Assembly: GCA_963930775.1 (NCBI GenBank) | Contig: OZ005696.1 | Coordinates: forward strand, 8,424,980-8,488,979 | Direction: 5' to 3' | Length of the DNA: 64,000 nucleotides | From: Cliona cf. orientalis | Taxonomy: Eukaryota > Porifera > Demospongiae > Clionaida > Clionaidae | In this document: positions 53,101 through 64,000 of the stretch, piece by piece | Position numbering within the stretch: position 1 is the stretch's first letter | Layout of the letters: each line of letters starts with the position of its first letter | The notes under the pieces: generated by a model | Told to the model about the DNA's origin: nothing | The model's database searches: none | The model's input: the letters and a program-made list of their open reading frames with translations, nothing else | Position numbers and translations under genes: made by a program

Positions 53101-56100
53101 GGTCATATTATATGTTAACTTATTGGACTACAGTGATGTAATAGCGGATGCCTATAACTGACTCTTGGTTGTGTCTTTTGATTGCATTCCTTCACACGCA
53201 CCCAGCCAGGGTATATATGAGTGTGCCCAACTTTTTAAGACAACGTTGAATCAACTTGTTTTTTTCGTCTTCTAAAAAATATTATTTTCATAAGTTTTGC
53301 TGTCCATAACACATTCCCCGTATTATTGCTGTAACTATCATTCCTTGGCCTACCTCCCTTCCGGTTCCGCATGCTAAAACTGTGGTTGTACTGTCTTCAA
53401 AGGGTCTGGTATGCAGCTGCCCAAATGTTGATTATTGATAAGTACTTCTCGATTAGAATGTGGACATCACGTTGTCCTGTACCTGACCAAATATTTTGTA
53501 CTTCTAAGCCCTCCCTCCTGCTCATAGCTATTAACTTTTGTTGTAACATCCTTCCCTTGGGATTTAAATTAATGCTCAATTGAACATTGAACTGAATTTT
53601 TTTCTTGCTAAATTTCTTTGGAAGAGAGGGATAGGAGGGTATTTGTAAATTCTATGTGGTGCATATATGCCGGTTTCTGACATACAGCTTGGAATATAAT
53701 AGGTTTTGTGCACAGATGTTAAAGTGTTGGGGAGATACATGTATTTGAAGTCGAGTGCACTTTTCTGAGGGAGAGAGGGGCAGCCTCAGGCAGGCAGGGA
53801 GTTGTTTGTGAATTCTGCGTGGCTGGGCGTGATTTTAATTAATTAAATCACCAACCATCTGTCGTGCCTAATTCATGGTCAATTTACCATCTTCAATTGT
53901 GGACCACGCTAATGATATTGTCATAGGTGGAGGTTCTGTAACATTATAACCTGGTCTACAGTCTCTAAAAATTAAATTTATTGCTGATTATCAGGCAGAC
54001 AAAGCCCAATTTTGTTCCTCCATGCTTCATCGATTTCAGCCAAAAAATCTCCCTGGTAGCTAGCTACCTCTCACAGGTAGTTAATTTTGACCCCATTGGA
54101 CATTGTATGGATGAAACCTGGCCCCTGACTGTATTCAATGCAACACCTCAATTTGAATGCATGCAATAGTCAAAGCTCAAATTTCAGTCTCAGAACTTCA
54201 CCAAAAGCTCAAGTCGTACAATATTAGTATACAGTGGCTCTTTACGATACACTGTCTGGTTATTTGACTACCAGCTGGATAGAGTTAGGGATCTAGAGTT
54301 CCATATCCTCCCACCAGGTTCTGAGACACTGCATGCTGGCTGTGAGAGGTGCATTTAATTGCTCTATAAGTACTTTGTATTGCTATTCAGTCAAAAGCAC
54401 CTTATCTCAAATAACCTGAAAGTTCACAATGACACTACTGAAGTAAGTATACCAATATTTTGGACACCTGTTCCATATTATCTGTGATTGCTATGTTGAG
54501 TCTGCTCCTCATTTTGATTTCCTATTTCCTTCCCTACAATAATAATATGCTTAATCTCCCTCATAACCTTCCTCCCTCCGCTTCCCTGGCCGGCGATCAA
54601 CAAAACAAATCATGAAACATCCAAATTCATCCCGTTTGCTTTCTTCAAAGATCAGCTTATAATACCAATGATGTATACTGAAATGGTAGTATAGGCATCT
54701 ATTTGGACATTCCTGAGTATTTATATACATGGACTAATTATTTAAAAGCATCATTTAAAGTTCAAAAGGAGCTGCCCCTTATTTATTGTGTTTATTTACA
54801 AGAAAAGTACAGCAAACGCTTAGTACGCTTATCAATACAGAAGTGGTTTTCCTAGCAATGTCCAAACATGTTGAATAAAGTCTTACTAAGGAGTTTCCCA
54901 TGTTTATAAATAGGATTTTTAAGATTTGATAATATGTTGCAATTTGGCTATACTTGTTCTTGTTCATCATCAGATGCTCCGCTTTTGGCCAGCGATTGTT
55001 CACTTATGGACGAATTAATTCCAAACTGTTGCATGGCCGAGTGTTTTACAGCTGCCGCTTTCAACTCCGGCACTTTTATGGTTTCTGTTTATTCAGAAAT
55101 TCCGTTGCCTCATTTTCCTACACCACGCTCAGCCACATTCCAGCCATAGCTGGCATTCATAAATTAGTATCAGTTTATTGAGCACACTCTCCTGCCTTCC
55201 TATGAGTGAGGTACAGGTCTAGTTCAATGAGTTCAGCTTTATTGGGCTCATGTGAGGCTGCATTATGATTCGGTCTTCATGGTCCAAGTGACTGGATATA
55301 GGACCGCTCAAAATTAGCTGAGATTACATAACTAAACCCCTCTCTTTCCTCTACAGTGGAATGGCGAAAGAGGGAAGCAATCTAGCTCATAGGTTGTTCC
55401 TTTTCAATGAATGTTACTCTGCTTCATTGTACAGATGCGTCGGACTTTGGTTCCATGATGAAACGAAACAAAATCAATATTCTCACTAACAACCAATAAG
55501 TGATCCATTGTGTAAGAATTGTTGTCAAACGTCCCAGTTGCCTAGTAACTAGTTCCTAGCAATGCTCTAATTAATGCTAGCGTAAGCCAGCCAGTGGCCC
55601 AAACAGCTGAGCAGAGAGTGATTTGGAATTCGTGAAACACTCAAAGCTGGCAATGAGCCCAGAGTTGTGCTCCGTGTTAATTTAGAGCCTAGATTGAGTA
55701 CACACCCAACCAAGATACACTGGGTTGCGATGCCGTTGGAATGCCTTTGGTTAATTTGGTGTATGCGAATATTTGTGTATGACATTGTGTGTACGTGAGT
55801 AAGTGAGTGAGTGAGTGGGTGGTGGGTGTTTAGATGTGTGTGTATGTGTGTGAGTATGAATATGCTAAGTGTACAGGCATGACTGTGCATGTGTGTGTGT
55901 GTATGTGTGTGGTCCCATTACAAGTTTTCAAGCAGTTGCTAGCCTCATCTACTGTACATGACATTGTAAGGCAGGTAGGGGGCCGGGGATGAGTTGACTT
56001 AACATAATAGTATGTAGTCACTGAAATCGCTTGCAGCTTGCATAACTATAATATAATGTAATGCCACTTTCATTATTTCAACCATCTATATACATTGTAC

Positions 56101-59100
56101 GTGTACTAGTATGGCTATAGACTTAAACCAGGTAGTCCCCCCCCCCCCTGGGCCCTGGTCCATACATGAGCAAAAACACAGGACATGCCTACTTAAGCAG
56201 TAAGAATGACCAATGTGGGTGCTGGGAGTACTTCTCAGTAGTAAACAAAGCTGGACTGATTATCAAAGCATTCCAGATAAGCAGAATAGGAGTATGCATC
56301 ATAATGCGGTATACGTGCATGTACGTACATGTATATGTTGCATAATCTGACATGGCAAAGTTATGACAGGGAGTGTACACTACTGTTCAATTTTCGAAAT
56401 GATTGGGGGGTTTTGCAGTGTTATCGTTTCTCCCAAATATGAAATTTAGTTGCCGTGAAGCATCTGGATGGGAATTCCTTTATGCACTTACGTATATAAT
56501 GTGGCATTCCGATTAATAAAGAGGTACTTACATTCATTTTAAGGGACGTTCTTATAGACACTCTTTCCATTGAAACGTTTGCTTATTTCTATAATCTTAT
56601 CCCGTCTCTAAAGGTCAAGAGTTCAAGTGTGAAATCCGATCCCTGATGCGTCATCCATTAAAATATTTTCCCATCCCAGCCATATTAATTTAATTATAAT
56701 ACTTTCAATGATGCAAATCCTTAATCTGATTAAGGACCAATTAGTGAGTTTAATGACCAGTGGATGATTTTATTTGAACGGGTTCTCTGTGGTTTTTCTT
56801 TCAGCATTCCATTCAACATACCAATCTTGGAAATTTAAAGTAATTGGGTGCAGTTGTGATATTCCATATAAGGAATAAGAAACTTTTTGAGTGTGTACAT
56901 GTGTTTGAGGTATGGTATTGCCTAAGCTGCTTCTTCTGAGAACTGCAAATTTTGAACACAAATAACTGCCCATTTCTATTCGGTGACTTTTGTGTAGCTA
57001 CAAATTGAAATCACTGCTCTGCTATGCTACGTATGTACAGCAGTAGGTGGTGCTACCTACACACACATACACAACACATAGCTAGCTACATGCATGTACC
57101 AGGAGTGTGTGTACTCATAGCTACAGGTGCACATAGCTAGCTACATGTACGTGCATCTGCATAACTACAAGTATAGTACATGTACCATATTATATTATAC
57201 TAGTGTAGGCATACCCAGTTTGCTATGTTACGTACCTATATGTACATGTAGCTATGCACACACACATACTCACTCAGATTGACATGTCAGGCCCACACAC
57301 ATACATGTACATGTACGCAGACATGTACATGTATCTACACGGGGGGCTCATATTTCTCTCTCTCTAATCTTATGTTTATCGACCACACCTCATAATTATT
57401 CACTCTTGCATACATCCAGACACACACACACATAGCCTTGTTCCCAGACCTTTGCTCCCAGCATTTCAATATTTAATATACACTGAAAACACTGGGGAAA
57501 GACTACACATAATATTATAATAGTTACTTAATATAAGTAATATAAGTGCATATTATGTATCACTTTCATTTCTCCCCCTGTACAGATGCCTCTCTGTCTG
57601 GACAGAACTTTTACATGCTTGAAGACACCATCGTCTGTGAGGCTGACTTCCTCGTGAGTTATGCATGACATCGTACTGTCTGCTCACACGGTTCATGTGA
57701 CGTGCATGAAATGTTAGCACCAGCTCCTTTAGTCGATACAAAGGGTATCCACATTTGAGACATTCCACTATGTTGATAATATTATATAGCCTTGGTCCAA
57801 GGCCACTCCCAGTTAAGAAAAGCTAAGAGTGCATGGCCTGGGAATGTGGCTATTGTTGATACACATATGCATTTGGTAAAATTGACTTCCATAACTACCA
57901 TAGACTATAAAATATTTTTTGTGGCAAAACTTTCCAGATTCATATTTAGCACATCCCACTCAATCTTTATGTCCCCAACTACTGTAATTATTCATGCCCC
58001 ACTTACCTACTAATCCCACTAATGTGTTTACTAGCAACGACCCTGTGAGGTTTTGCCACTCTCAGACATAAGTTGTCCTATTCATAATTTCCACCTTAGG
58101 GGGGATGCCTAATGCATATGAAACTAGCAGCGTGGATCAATGCATGTCCTTGTGCAGCCAAACCTCCCTTGCAGCTGTTTAGTCTGTCTATATATATGTG
58201 TATCGACAGATCTCCCGGGATATGAATACCGTTCTGTGCATATCCTGTGGAGAAAACTATATAGAGATTTCTGCATGCATGGTTACAGTAGTGATTCTGC
58301 TAGTTGGAGGTCATAGCTTCCACTGTGATATGACTGATGTTTTGTTTGTATTGTTGGCTGTTTGTGTGTGTCTGTCTGTGTGTCCTATGCTTTAGACTGA
58401 AGCTTAGGGGATAGGGTTGGCTAGACTACCTGTGCCTGTAGACATAATTTGGTGTTTAGTTGGATGATTGATTACTGGTGGTGGCACAAACGTTTTATTC
58501 AAGTGGTTTTCTCTCTCTCCTTCTCCCCTATCTCTCTCTTTCTCTCTCTCTCTCCCTCCAGCGTACACTGCAGCGGTGCCACGCCTGTAAGCAAAGAATT
58601 CGAGATAGAGTAAGTTATCGTACAACCTACTGTATGTACCTCACTCGATCAAGGTGAAGGAGTTCACTTGTTTGTGATAGATCCGTGGAATTAGATCTGT
58701 CCCAAACTAGATCACCTCTTGACCAGTTCAGCCAACCACAGCCCATAGTGTAGGATCAATCTGGTCACAGATTAAATAATTAAATAATATTATATCGATA
58801 ATTTCCTTGATTAACAAAGTCATGTCCAAACTCATCATCCATAAAATTCACCTCCTCCCTCCCTCTCCTCCTCTTCTTCCCTCTGTTGTCTCACTATGTG
58901 CCCCACTTTCCTCCCACCCTGCATGTTTTTTGCTGCATGTTTAGCTGCTGTGAGCAATCTCTCAGGATTGATTAATACATGCTTGCATGATAATTATGAG
59001 TCAGACGGTTGAGAATGAGGTCGTTGATTTGATCATTGCATGCATGTGCTTGTATGGTCAGCCCCTCGTTAATTATGTCATTACGGAGAATTATCATTGC

Positions 59101-61327
59101 ACTGAATAATTGAATGCTTGACTTGCTCTCTCTCCCTCCTTCCCTCCCTTCCTCCTCCATCCTTTCTTTCTCTCCCTCTCTCCCTCCTTCCTTCCCCTTC
59201 CCCCGCCCAGGTCCTGAGAGCATGTGGTCAGTGCTACCATCCCAGCTGTTTCCGATGTGTGGTGTGCGGCCAGTGTCTTGATGGTGTCCCCTACATTGTC
59301 TCCAACTCTCTCAAGGTCTACTGCATCCATGATTACCACAAGTAAGTTCACCTTTAATAAACTACCTTTTTGGCTGTAATTCAGCTTAACATGCTATATA
59401 GCTTATAATTTAGTCAGTGCTCACTGATGGATAAGAATATTCTAGTGATATTGGCAGTTAGTGCCATAGTTTGTGTTGAACACTGGAATATGGGTTGAGT
59501 AGAGTCTGTGCAGCTCATAATCCTTTGCACATTTCCATAAGCCTGAAAGTTGTACATTGTGTTCTTATACCGATAACTGACACATTCATGGCATGTGCCG
59601 GTGGGATGGCCTGGGGTCCGGGTGTGGGCAGACGGTGGAGATTGTGGGGACAAGAGAAACAGTGGCTACACCTGCCAACGATTAGCGGCCACACTCCCTC
59701 CTCAGCCAGTTTAGCCAGGCGGCCAACTATGCCAGCTTAATCAACATGCATCGCAACAACAGACAAGCTTTACCACTTGGCTGGAACAATGGGACTAGCC
59801 TAGCCATAGCCAGCTACCTCATGCCAGAAGCCGGCCACTGGCACAGTTATATTATAATATTACAAGGAGTGAGCTCGCTTCGCTCGCTCACTCCTTATCC
59901 CTAGGCCCTGTGCTATCATTGTGCATGTGTGGTCGACGACCTTTACCTATATATTTGTGCGCATGCGCAGAGAGCAAGCTACCGCACGTACACATCCTAC
60001 CTAATCATGTGACTTTGTCAATCAGCTAGCTGAAGAATTCGTTACTTGTCTTGCAGCTTCGCTCGCAAGGGGTCCCAAGAGAAGACGCTTAGAATAGAAT
60101 CGCCTCCCTCTGGAAAGCACCTATGGGCAACATCGACTCCAGAATGCCATCCTTTCGCATTCTCCAGTCCACCATATGTAAGTGTACAGTTCAGTCTAAT
60201 TCTGTCCTGCCGTTTTTTGGAAGCAGCTCACTTTAGTAGCTGCTGGGCCATAGCCAGCCGCCGTTAGTTGGCTGTCTACTGTATCGTCCCAAGTCCAGTG
60301 ACGCCCAGAAAGAAAACTTTTTGGCTCGGGTCAAATCGCTTCCAGTCACCTCCCGCTCGTACGCACGGACGCACGCACAACTATAATCTTAATATAATGA
60401 TGTACTGCACTGTGATGCACAACCTCACTCTATCATCAAACTCAGTAACCCCTACCCCCACAAATTCATCTTTAATAGGAGTGTAAAAATGGTTGTGTTA
60501 CTAATGAAATCCAATTTTAGTTCCTAGTCAGATGGAATTTCGAAATTTGGACTATGAGCTTGATCCCTTTTTGTGGTGAATAAAGAAATTTAGTATCAAT
60601 GTTGTTTTTTGCAGGAAACATGCTCCCAAGTGTGCTGTATGTGGAGAGAGTATCATCCCGAGATCGGTAAGTCCATACTTCAGTATATATTACAAGCTGA
60701 GAAATTTACATCCGTCCTCTTTAACAATTTGCAGGGGAGAACAAAAAGCCTGAGGGTTACAGCATCGGGGAGAAGCTATCACGTTGACTGCTACAAGTGT
60801 GAGGTAACGGACATGGATTGTGCATGCTATTAAGATATGACGACCTTTACCAACATCATCTATGCATCATACTTATGATACTTGTGACTTTGATGACCTT
60901 ACCAAATACCGCTTGTTTACATAGTCTGCCAGTACCTCTAGCTCTGGCCATCTTGCATAATAGTAACGTAGATCTGGAAATTTTCGTGTAAAGAAACCTT
61001 CGTATGATAAATTTTCGTGTAAAAAAATTTCGTAGGAATGACCCCTTACCGCATTAGCATTAATAGTGCATGCTAATTTTCGTAAGATTAATTTTCGTAC
61101 CCGCCATCGACTACGAAAATATGTTTACAACGTAAATTTCCAGATTTACTGAACATTTACAATTCTGTTTGCAGGATTGTGGCAGGCAGCTTGCTAGCAA
61201 AGGAGGTGATGAGAAGTGCTACCCACTGGAGGGCCATCTCTATTGCAGGGAGTGTAACGCAGCCAGGGTCTACCAGTGGTACAAACTCAGCGGCGATTAT
61301 CAGCAAGAACCCGGACTAATAGTCTAA
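47147..61327 (+). CDS. Ajuba/LIMD1/WTIP-like protein with three C-terminal LIM domains
   Basis: Eight exons: 47147-50246, 51804-51905, 57586-57653, 58562-58609, 59211-59341, 60615-60666, 60735-60803, 61175-61327; 1240 residues, phases consistent. Exon 1 encodes an unusually long (about 1034 residues) Ser/Thr/Pro/Gln-rich, probably disordered region. LIM1 (1036-1088) starts [14 protein letters not shown]2 (1096-1149) has [18 protein letters not shown]...YCIHDYHK, and LIM3 (1156-1218) has [12 protein letters not shown]...[13 protein letters not shown]. The phrases LDGVPF/Y, DYHK and CYPLE.HL match Ajuba/LIMD1/WTIP better than zyxin or LPP. These proteins link cell junctions to Hippo signalling (binding LATS) and to mRNA silencing. 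The N-terminal region repeats [17 protein letters not shown] and [17 protein letters not shown] (from residues 572 and 610). An AATAAA-like ATTAAA follows the stop. Introns 1-3 are 0.9-5.7 kb. Confidence 0.9.
50598..50765 (+). repeat. tandem duplication, period about 86 bp (LIM gene intron 1)
   Basis: Two copies of TTGCTGATCGATGTAACAG...CACTCAGTTGTTACAACTAT...GGAGTGATAGAAGTGTGGA, nearly identical apart from a three-base indel. Confidence 0.85.
57433..57505. mobile_element. short palindromic element, diverged copy
   Basis: TAGCCTTGTTCCCAGACC at the left. The right side, ACTGGGGAAAGACTA, is a degenerate match. LIM gene intron 2. Confidence 0.45.
57787..57852. mobile_element. short palindromic element (TAGCCT family)
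   Basis: TAGCCTTGGTCCAAGGCCACTC and GCATGGCCTGGGAATGTGGC-TA, 66 bp, TA-flanked. LIM gene intron 3. Confidence 0.6.
59864..59896. repeat. perfect hairpin AAGGAGTGAGC...GCTCACTCCTT
   Basis: 11-bp perfect arms with the loop TCGCTTCGCTC, in LIM gene intron 5, 40 bp before the GACGACCTTTACC/NRF1-like cluster. Confidence 0.7.
59935..59969 (+). promoter_or_regulatory. GACGACCTTTACC motif next to TGCGCATGCGCA
   Basis: The 13-mer at 59935-59947 is followed 10 bp later by a perfect 12-bp NRF1-like palindrome at 59958-59969. The same pair, 8 bp apart, occurs upstream of the plus-strand 7TM gene (27973-28004). Here it lies inside an intron, so it may be an internal promoter or repeat-borne. Confidence 0.4.
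60966..61149. mobile_element. TIR element in the last LIM gene intron
   Basis: TAGATCTGGAAATTTTCGTG at the left and CGTAAATTTCCAGATTTA at the right. The interior repeats AATTTTCGTA in both orientations. About 180 bp. Related TTTTCGTAGGAA words occur near 21270. Confidence 0.55.
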
Positions 61328-61454
61328 TGAAATTTAACCTATTAAATTTTGTTATGCTTTTGATATCCGATTTTAATACACTTGTGCTCATCATTGCGCA
61401 TGCGCCCCATTAGACTAGAGGGACGGTACGGGGGGTGTGGCGCGCGAGACCAAT
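61328..61454 (+). promoter_or_regulatory. 127-bp gap with NRF1-like palindrome upstream of the death-fold-like gene
   Basis: TGCGCATGCGC at 61395-61405 lies 50 bp before the start codon of the next gene, a typical NRF1 promoter position. The preceding gene ends only 127 bp away, so this gap must serve as both terminator and promoter. Confidence 0.5.
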
Positions 61455-63293
61455 ATGGCGGACGCAAACTTCGAAGCTGGAGAACGAAAAGGTTTGTGAT
61501 CAGGGACCGGGACGCTTGTCAGTTCTATAATTTTCATGCATGTGGTGACAGTGAGAAAGTAAATTTTTAATGTAGCACTGGCCACACCCTCATAATGATG
61601 GAATAGCTTTAATAGTACTAGGCTGATACTGAAAGTAAAAGAGAAAACGCAGTTTTTAGTCCACACACTGATACAGATCTTCATTTCTCAGCACCACATT
61701 TGTGGGTGGAGCCTTGAAATTAGGGGCATGGTCAAAATGTGTCCCGGTCTCAGATTTTCTATTCTTGGATTTTGCATGATTTTGGCAACTATGTTTGTAC
61801 TCAGGGGAGCTGTGTGTGATGTGGGCGTGACTTAATTTGGAATAGTAGCCAATTAAAATTCATCGCCACATGCATGGTGGAGTGTGGTTTGTTGTCATGA
61901 CCTCTTAGTTATAATTATGCTGTGTGTGTGGATCTCTCTCTCTCTCTCCAGCCCCGCCCCTAACGGTGGAGAATATTGTGAAAGAACTGGAGGGAATGAG
62001 GAACACATCTAGTCTGCGGGAGTGGCTCAAAGGTTACAATGACTTGCGTATTACCATTTCTACTCCCAGCATCAAGAATGTTGTGGAGCAGTTTCTCCAG
62101 GGAAATGGTCACTACCAGCCCTCATGGAGGGTAGTGATCTTTGCTCTTGATGGGGCATGGGAGACTCCTATTGCTAACAGAATCAGGCACTATGCAGAAC
62201 CAGTGCAAGGTAGGTACATGTTGTGTGATTAAGTATGAAGTTGGTTAGCCTCGAACCCAGGCTCTCTTTGATGGGGAGAAAGGTACACACTGTCTGCACA
62301 TGTCCCAAATATTCCCAAAAATCAGAAATTTGGATTCTTTTTACGTGTACCTACACTACACGACGATTATTTGCCATACTTACTAGAGTCTGCAAATTAT
62401 CATAATATTTATTCAAATAGAAGCTGCACCCTGATTAATAGCCACCCTCGAATAGCAGCCGCACATGGAGCTCTGCCAAAGAAATAGTAGCCGCACGCAT
62501 GCGCGAACTCAATTAAGTGGGTGTAGCCATGATCACAAGCCATGAATGAATGATTATTATTTCTAACCCACGGCTCCATAGCAAAAGCATGGCAGATTAT
62601 GAAAAACTAGTTCTATTGCATTAATAATGGCACCAAGAGAAATCACTCCAAAATAGTTATTAATAAAAGCCACCCTCGAATAAGAGCCACCCTTGATCAA
62701 TAGCCGCACTCCAGCAAGGCTGAAATTAATAGTGACTACTATTCGAATAAATACAGTATTATGATAACACTCACTATCCTCTACTTCTGTCTTGCCGTAT
62801 ACATCGTACATGTACAAGCCATGTGTGCTCACTGGTACTGATCATGGTTTGGTCATTATTTTTATGGAAATTTTTATGCATGCACAGACAGTGTGTACCA
62901 GGCTCTCTTTTCCTCCACAAAAGAGACCCCAGGTTAGTGTTTAAAAGTTGTTATACGGTATAGTTTGGCATGATTGAACTAACTGATCTGTTGTGCTGCT
63001 TCATTGTCTTTCAGACCCCGCCATGACAACTGACAGTGTTGCTGAATCTATGGTGTTGATAAATGACTGGCACTCACTTCACCCTCGTGATATCTCCAGA
63101 ACAGTAGTCCCTGACATCAAACTCACTGAGATCCAGCAGAGGTGCTCCACTCAGAGAGAAATAGCCAACGAGTGTGCCTCCTACTATGTCCACTACCATC
63201 CTCAGCCTTCCTGGATACATCTTGCCAGTCAGCTGTACAGTGAGGGGGAGTTTGCTGCTGTGGAGAAATTAAAACCATTCCTACCACTCAGAG
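61455..63293 (+). CDS. death-fold-like repeat protein, 5' part (runs off the window)
   Basis: Four exons in phase: 61455-61491, 61952-62209, 62888-62932, 63015-63293; 206 residues so far. The last exon ends at a GTAAGT donor, so the protein continues beyond the window. Two units look related: LTVENIVKELEG...LREWLKGY...QPSWRVVIFALDGAWETPIANRIRHYAEPVQ, and SVAESMVLINDWHSL...ASYYVHYHPQPSWIHLASQLYSEGEFAAVEKLKPFLPLRG. Both end with PSW, then a helix with AL/QLY, G-E and a basic-hydrophobic helix, which resembles the last helices of death-superfamily domains seen in sponge immune and apoptosis proteins. That assignment is by pattern only. The start codon (MADANFEAGERK) has good context and an NRF1-like site upstream. 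Exon 3 lies in an inverted repeat. Confidence 0.6.
62404..62758. mobile_element. TIR element with TATTTATTCGAATAG ends
   Basis: The left end TATTTATTCAAATAG and the right end CTATTCGAATAAATACAGTA are inverted. The interior carries repeated GCCACCCTCGAATA / AATAGCCGCAC words near both ends. About 350 bp in intron 2 of the death-fold-like gene. A widespread type in aquatic invertebrates; superfamily not assigned here. Confidence 0.6.
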
Positions 63294-64000
63294 GTAAGTG
63301 CCAGGCTATCAGTAAGTAAACTATGTACCCCATACCTACTGTGTGTTTGTGTATGTGCTTTGATGGTTACTGCCTAGATGCTCAAAATAGGCTTGGCCTA
63401 ATGAGATGAAGTTATTTATTCAGCAAGGATAAATTGTTACTGTCGTCATCGTTGTTGTCCACCCTACATGTACATTTCAAGTTTTAGACATGTTAGTGGG
63501 TGATGCATGAAAATGTCAGGAACAGTGAAAGTTGCTATATATCTTTATTAAATTTTGTAAGCATAGGCTGGTAATGGTCGGCAATGTAACAAAGTGTGGA
63601 TTTTTATTTTCCATACCCATCACAGGGGTGTGTCCAGGAATTGCGGAAGGGAGGTGCTGAGCCAAATGCGCGCAAAATGCGTGTGCAAAATTTTAGCCAC
63701 GCCCCCAAATGTTGACCACACCCCTCATTAACGCGTTCTTGAAGACGGCTTGATGACAAAGAAGGCTGTTTTAGGCCTAGTAGCGACGAGAAACTGGTTT
63801 TGGTCTTAGTTACCAGTTGTTGCTTATCTGTAACAATAGTTGTCATACAGCTACTCAGTTGGCTATTTTGCCAGACCTTAGGAGGATGCTCGAACACCCT
63901 GAGCCCCCCGCTAGACACGCCCCTGCATCGACCACACCTACTACAACTCTGTATGTGTGTGATGTGATGCTGGACATTACTACACATGCTCACAGCTAAG
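63294..64000. other. intron of the death-fold-like gene, up to the window end
   Basis: No further exon recognised. Mostly occupied by the CAGGGG-ended element at 63623-63925. Confidence 0.5.
63623..63925. mobile_element. non-autonomous element with CAGGGGYGTGTCYAG ends (hAT-like)
   Basis: The left end CAGGGGTGTGTCCAG and the right end CTAGACACGCCCCTG form a 15-bp TIR with two mismatches. The CAGGGG start is typical of hAT elements. 303 bp, no transposase. No 8-bp target duplication was found, so the superfamily call is weak. Confidence 0.6.

Noticed and set aside
53371-53583. 70-codon frame in LIM gene intron 2
   Set aside because: No splice sites in phase with the LIM exons, no recognisable motif, AT-rich composition like the intron.
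62247-62270. GGGTTCGA-like word on the minus strand suggesting a tRNA T-arm
   Set aside because: No acceptor stem, anticodon arm or A/B box spacing around it; it belongs to the inverted repeat of exon 3.

Overview
This is animal nuclear DNA from an early-branching metazoan, most likely a demosponge. The placement is an inference. It rests on an Ajuba/LIMD1-type three-LIM protein, a vasohibin-binding (SVBP) domain, spliced genes with GT..AG introns, AT-rich non-coding DNA full of small terminal-inverted-repeat elements, and a death-fold-like repeat protein of a kind I associate with sponges. No prokaryotic, viral, LTR or Polinton-like sequence was recognised.

Layout. Positions 1-2700 carry two minus-strand genes for small secreted proteins: a Cys-rich orphan (228-996) and an NPC2/ML-domain lipid-transfer protein (1925-2682). 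Positions 4536-24702 hold a divergent pair 207 bp apart: SZRD1 (minus) and SEC62 (plus), the latter with 8 exons over 18 kb. Positions 25103-29800 hold two intronless, paralogous, head-to-head seven-transmembrane genes; the 1 kb between them contains perfect palindromes. After a gene-poor stretch (29801-33643) comes the ribosome-assembly factor NIP7 (33644-43125, minus, 5 exons, with a 6.6 kb intron). It is divergent from a plus-strand coiled-coil gene (43370-45039) whose C-terminus is an SVBP-like domain. CDK10 follows (45113-46932, minus), then the Ajuba/LIMD1-like LIM gene (47147-61327, plus), and last the 5' part of a death-fold-like repeat gene (61455 onward, running off the window).

Genes lie 70-250 bp apart at several junctions while introns reach 6 kb, so most of the window is intronic. 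The introns hold TIR elements (several with TA duplications), an abundant family of short palindromes starting TAGCCTCGTCCCC, tandem duplications and microsatellites. Most genes are housekeeping: ER translocation (SEC62), ribosome assembly (NIP7), cell-cycle kinase (CDK10), lysosomal sterol transfer (NPC2). The LIM gene and the SVBP-domain gene point to adhesion/Hippo and microtubule (detyrosination) functions. A recurrent 13-mer, GACGACCTTTACC, sometimes close to an NRF1-like TGCGCATGCGC palindrome, is the strongest unexplained signal. All exon joins are my own reading of splice signals, reading phase and homology, with no transcript data.
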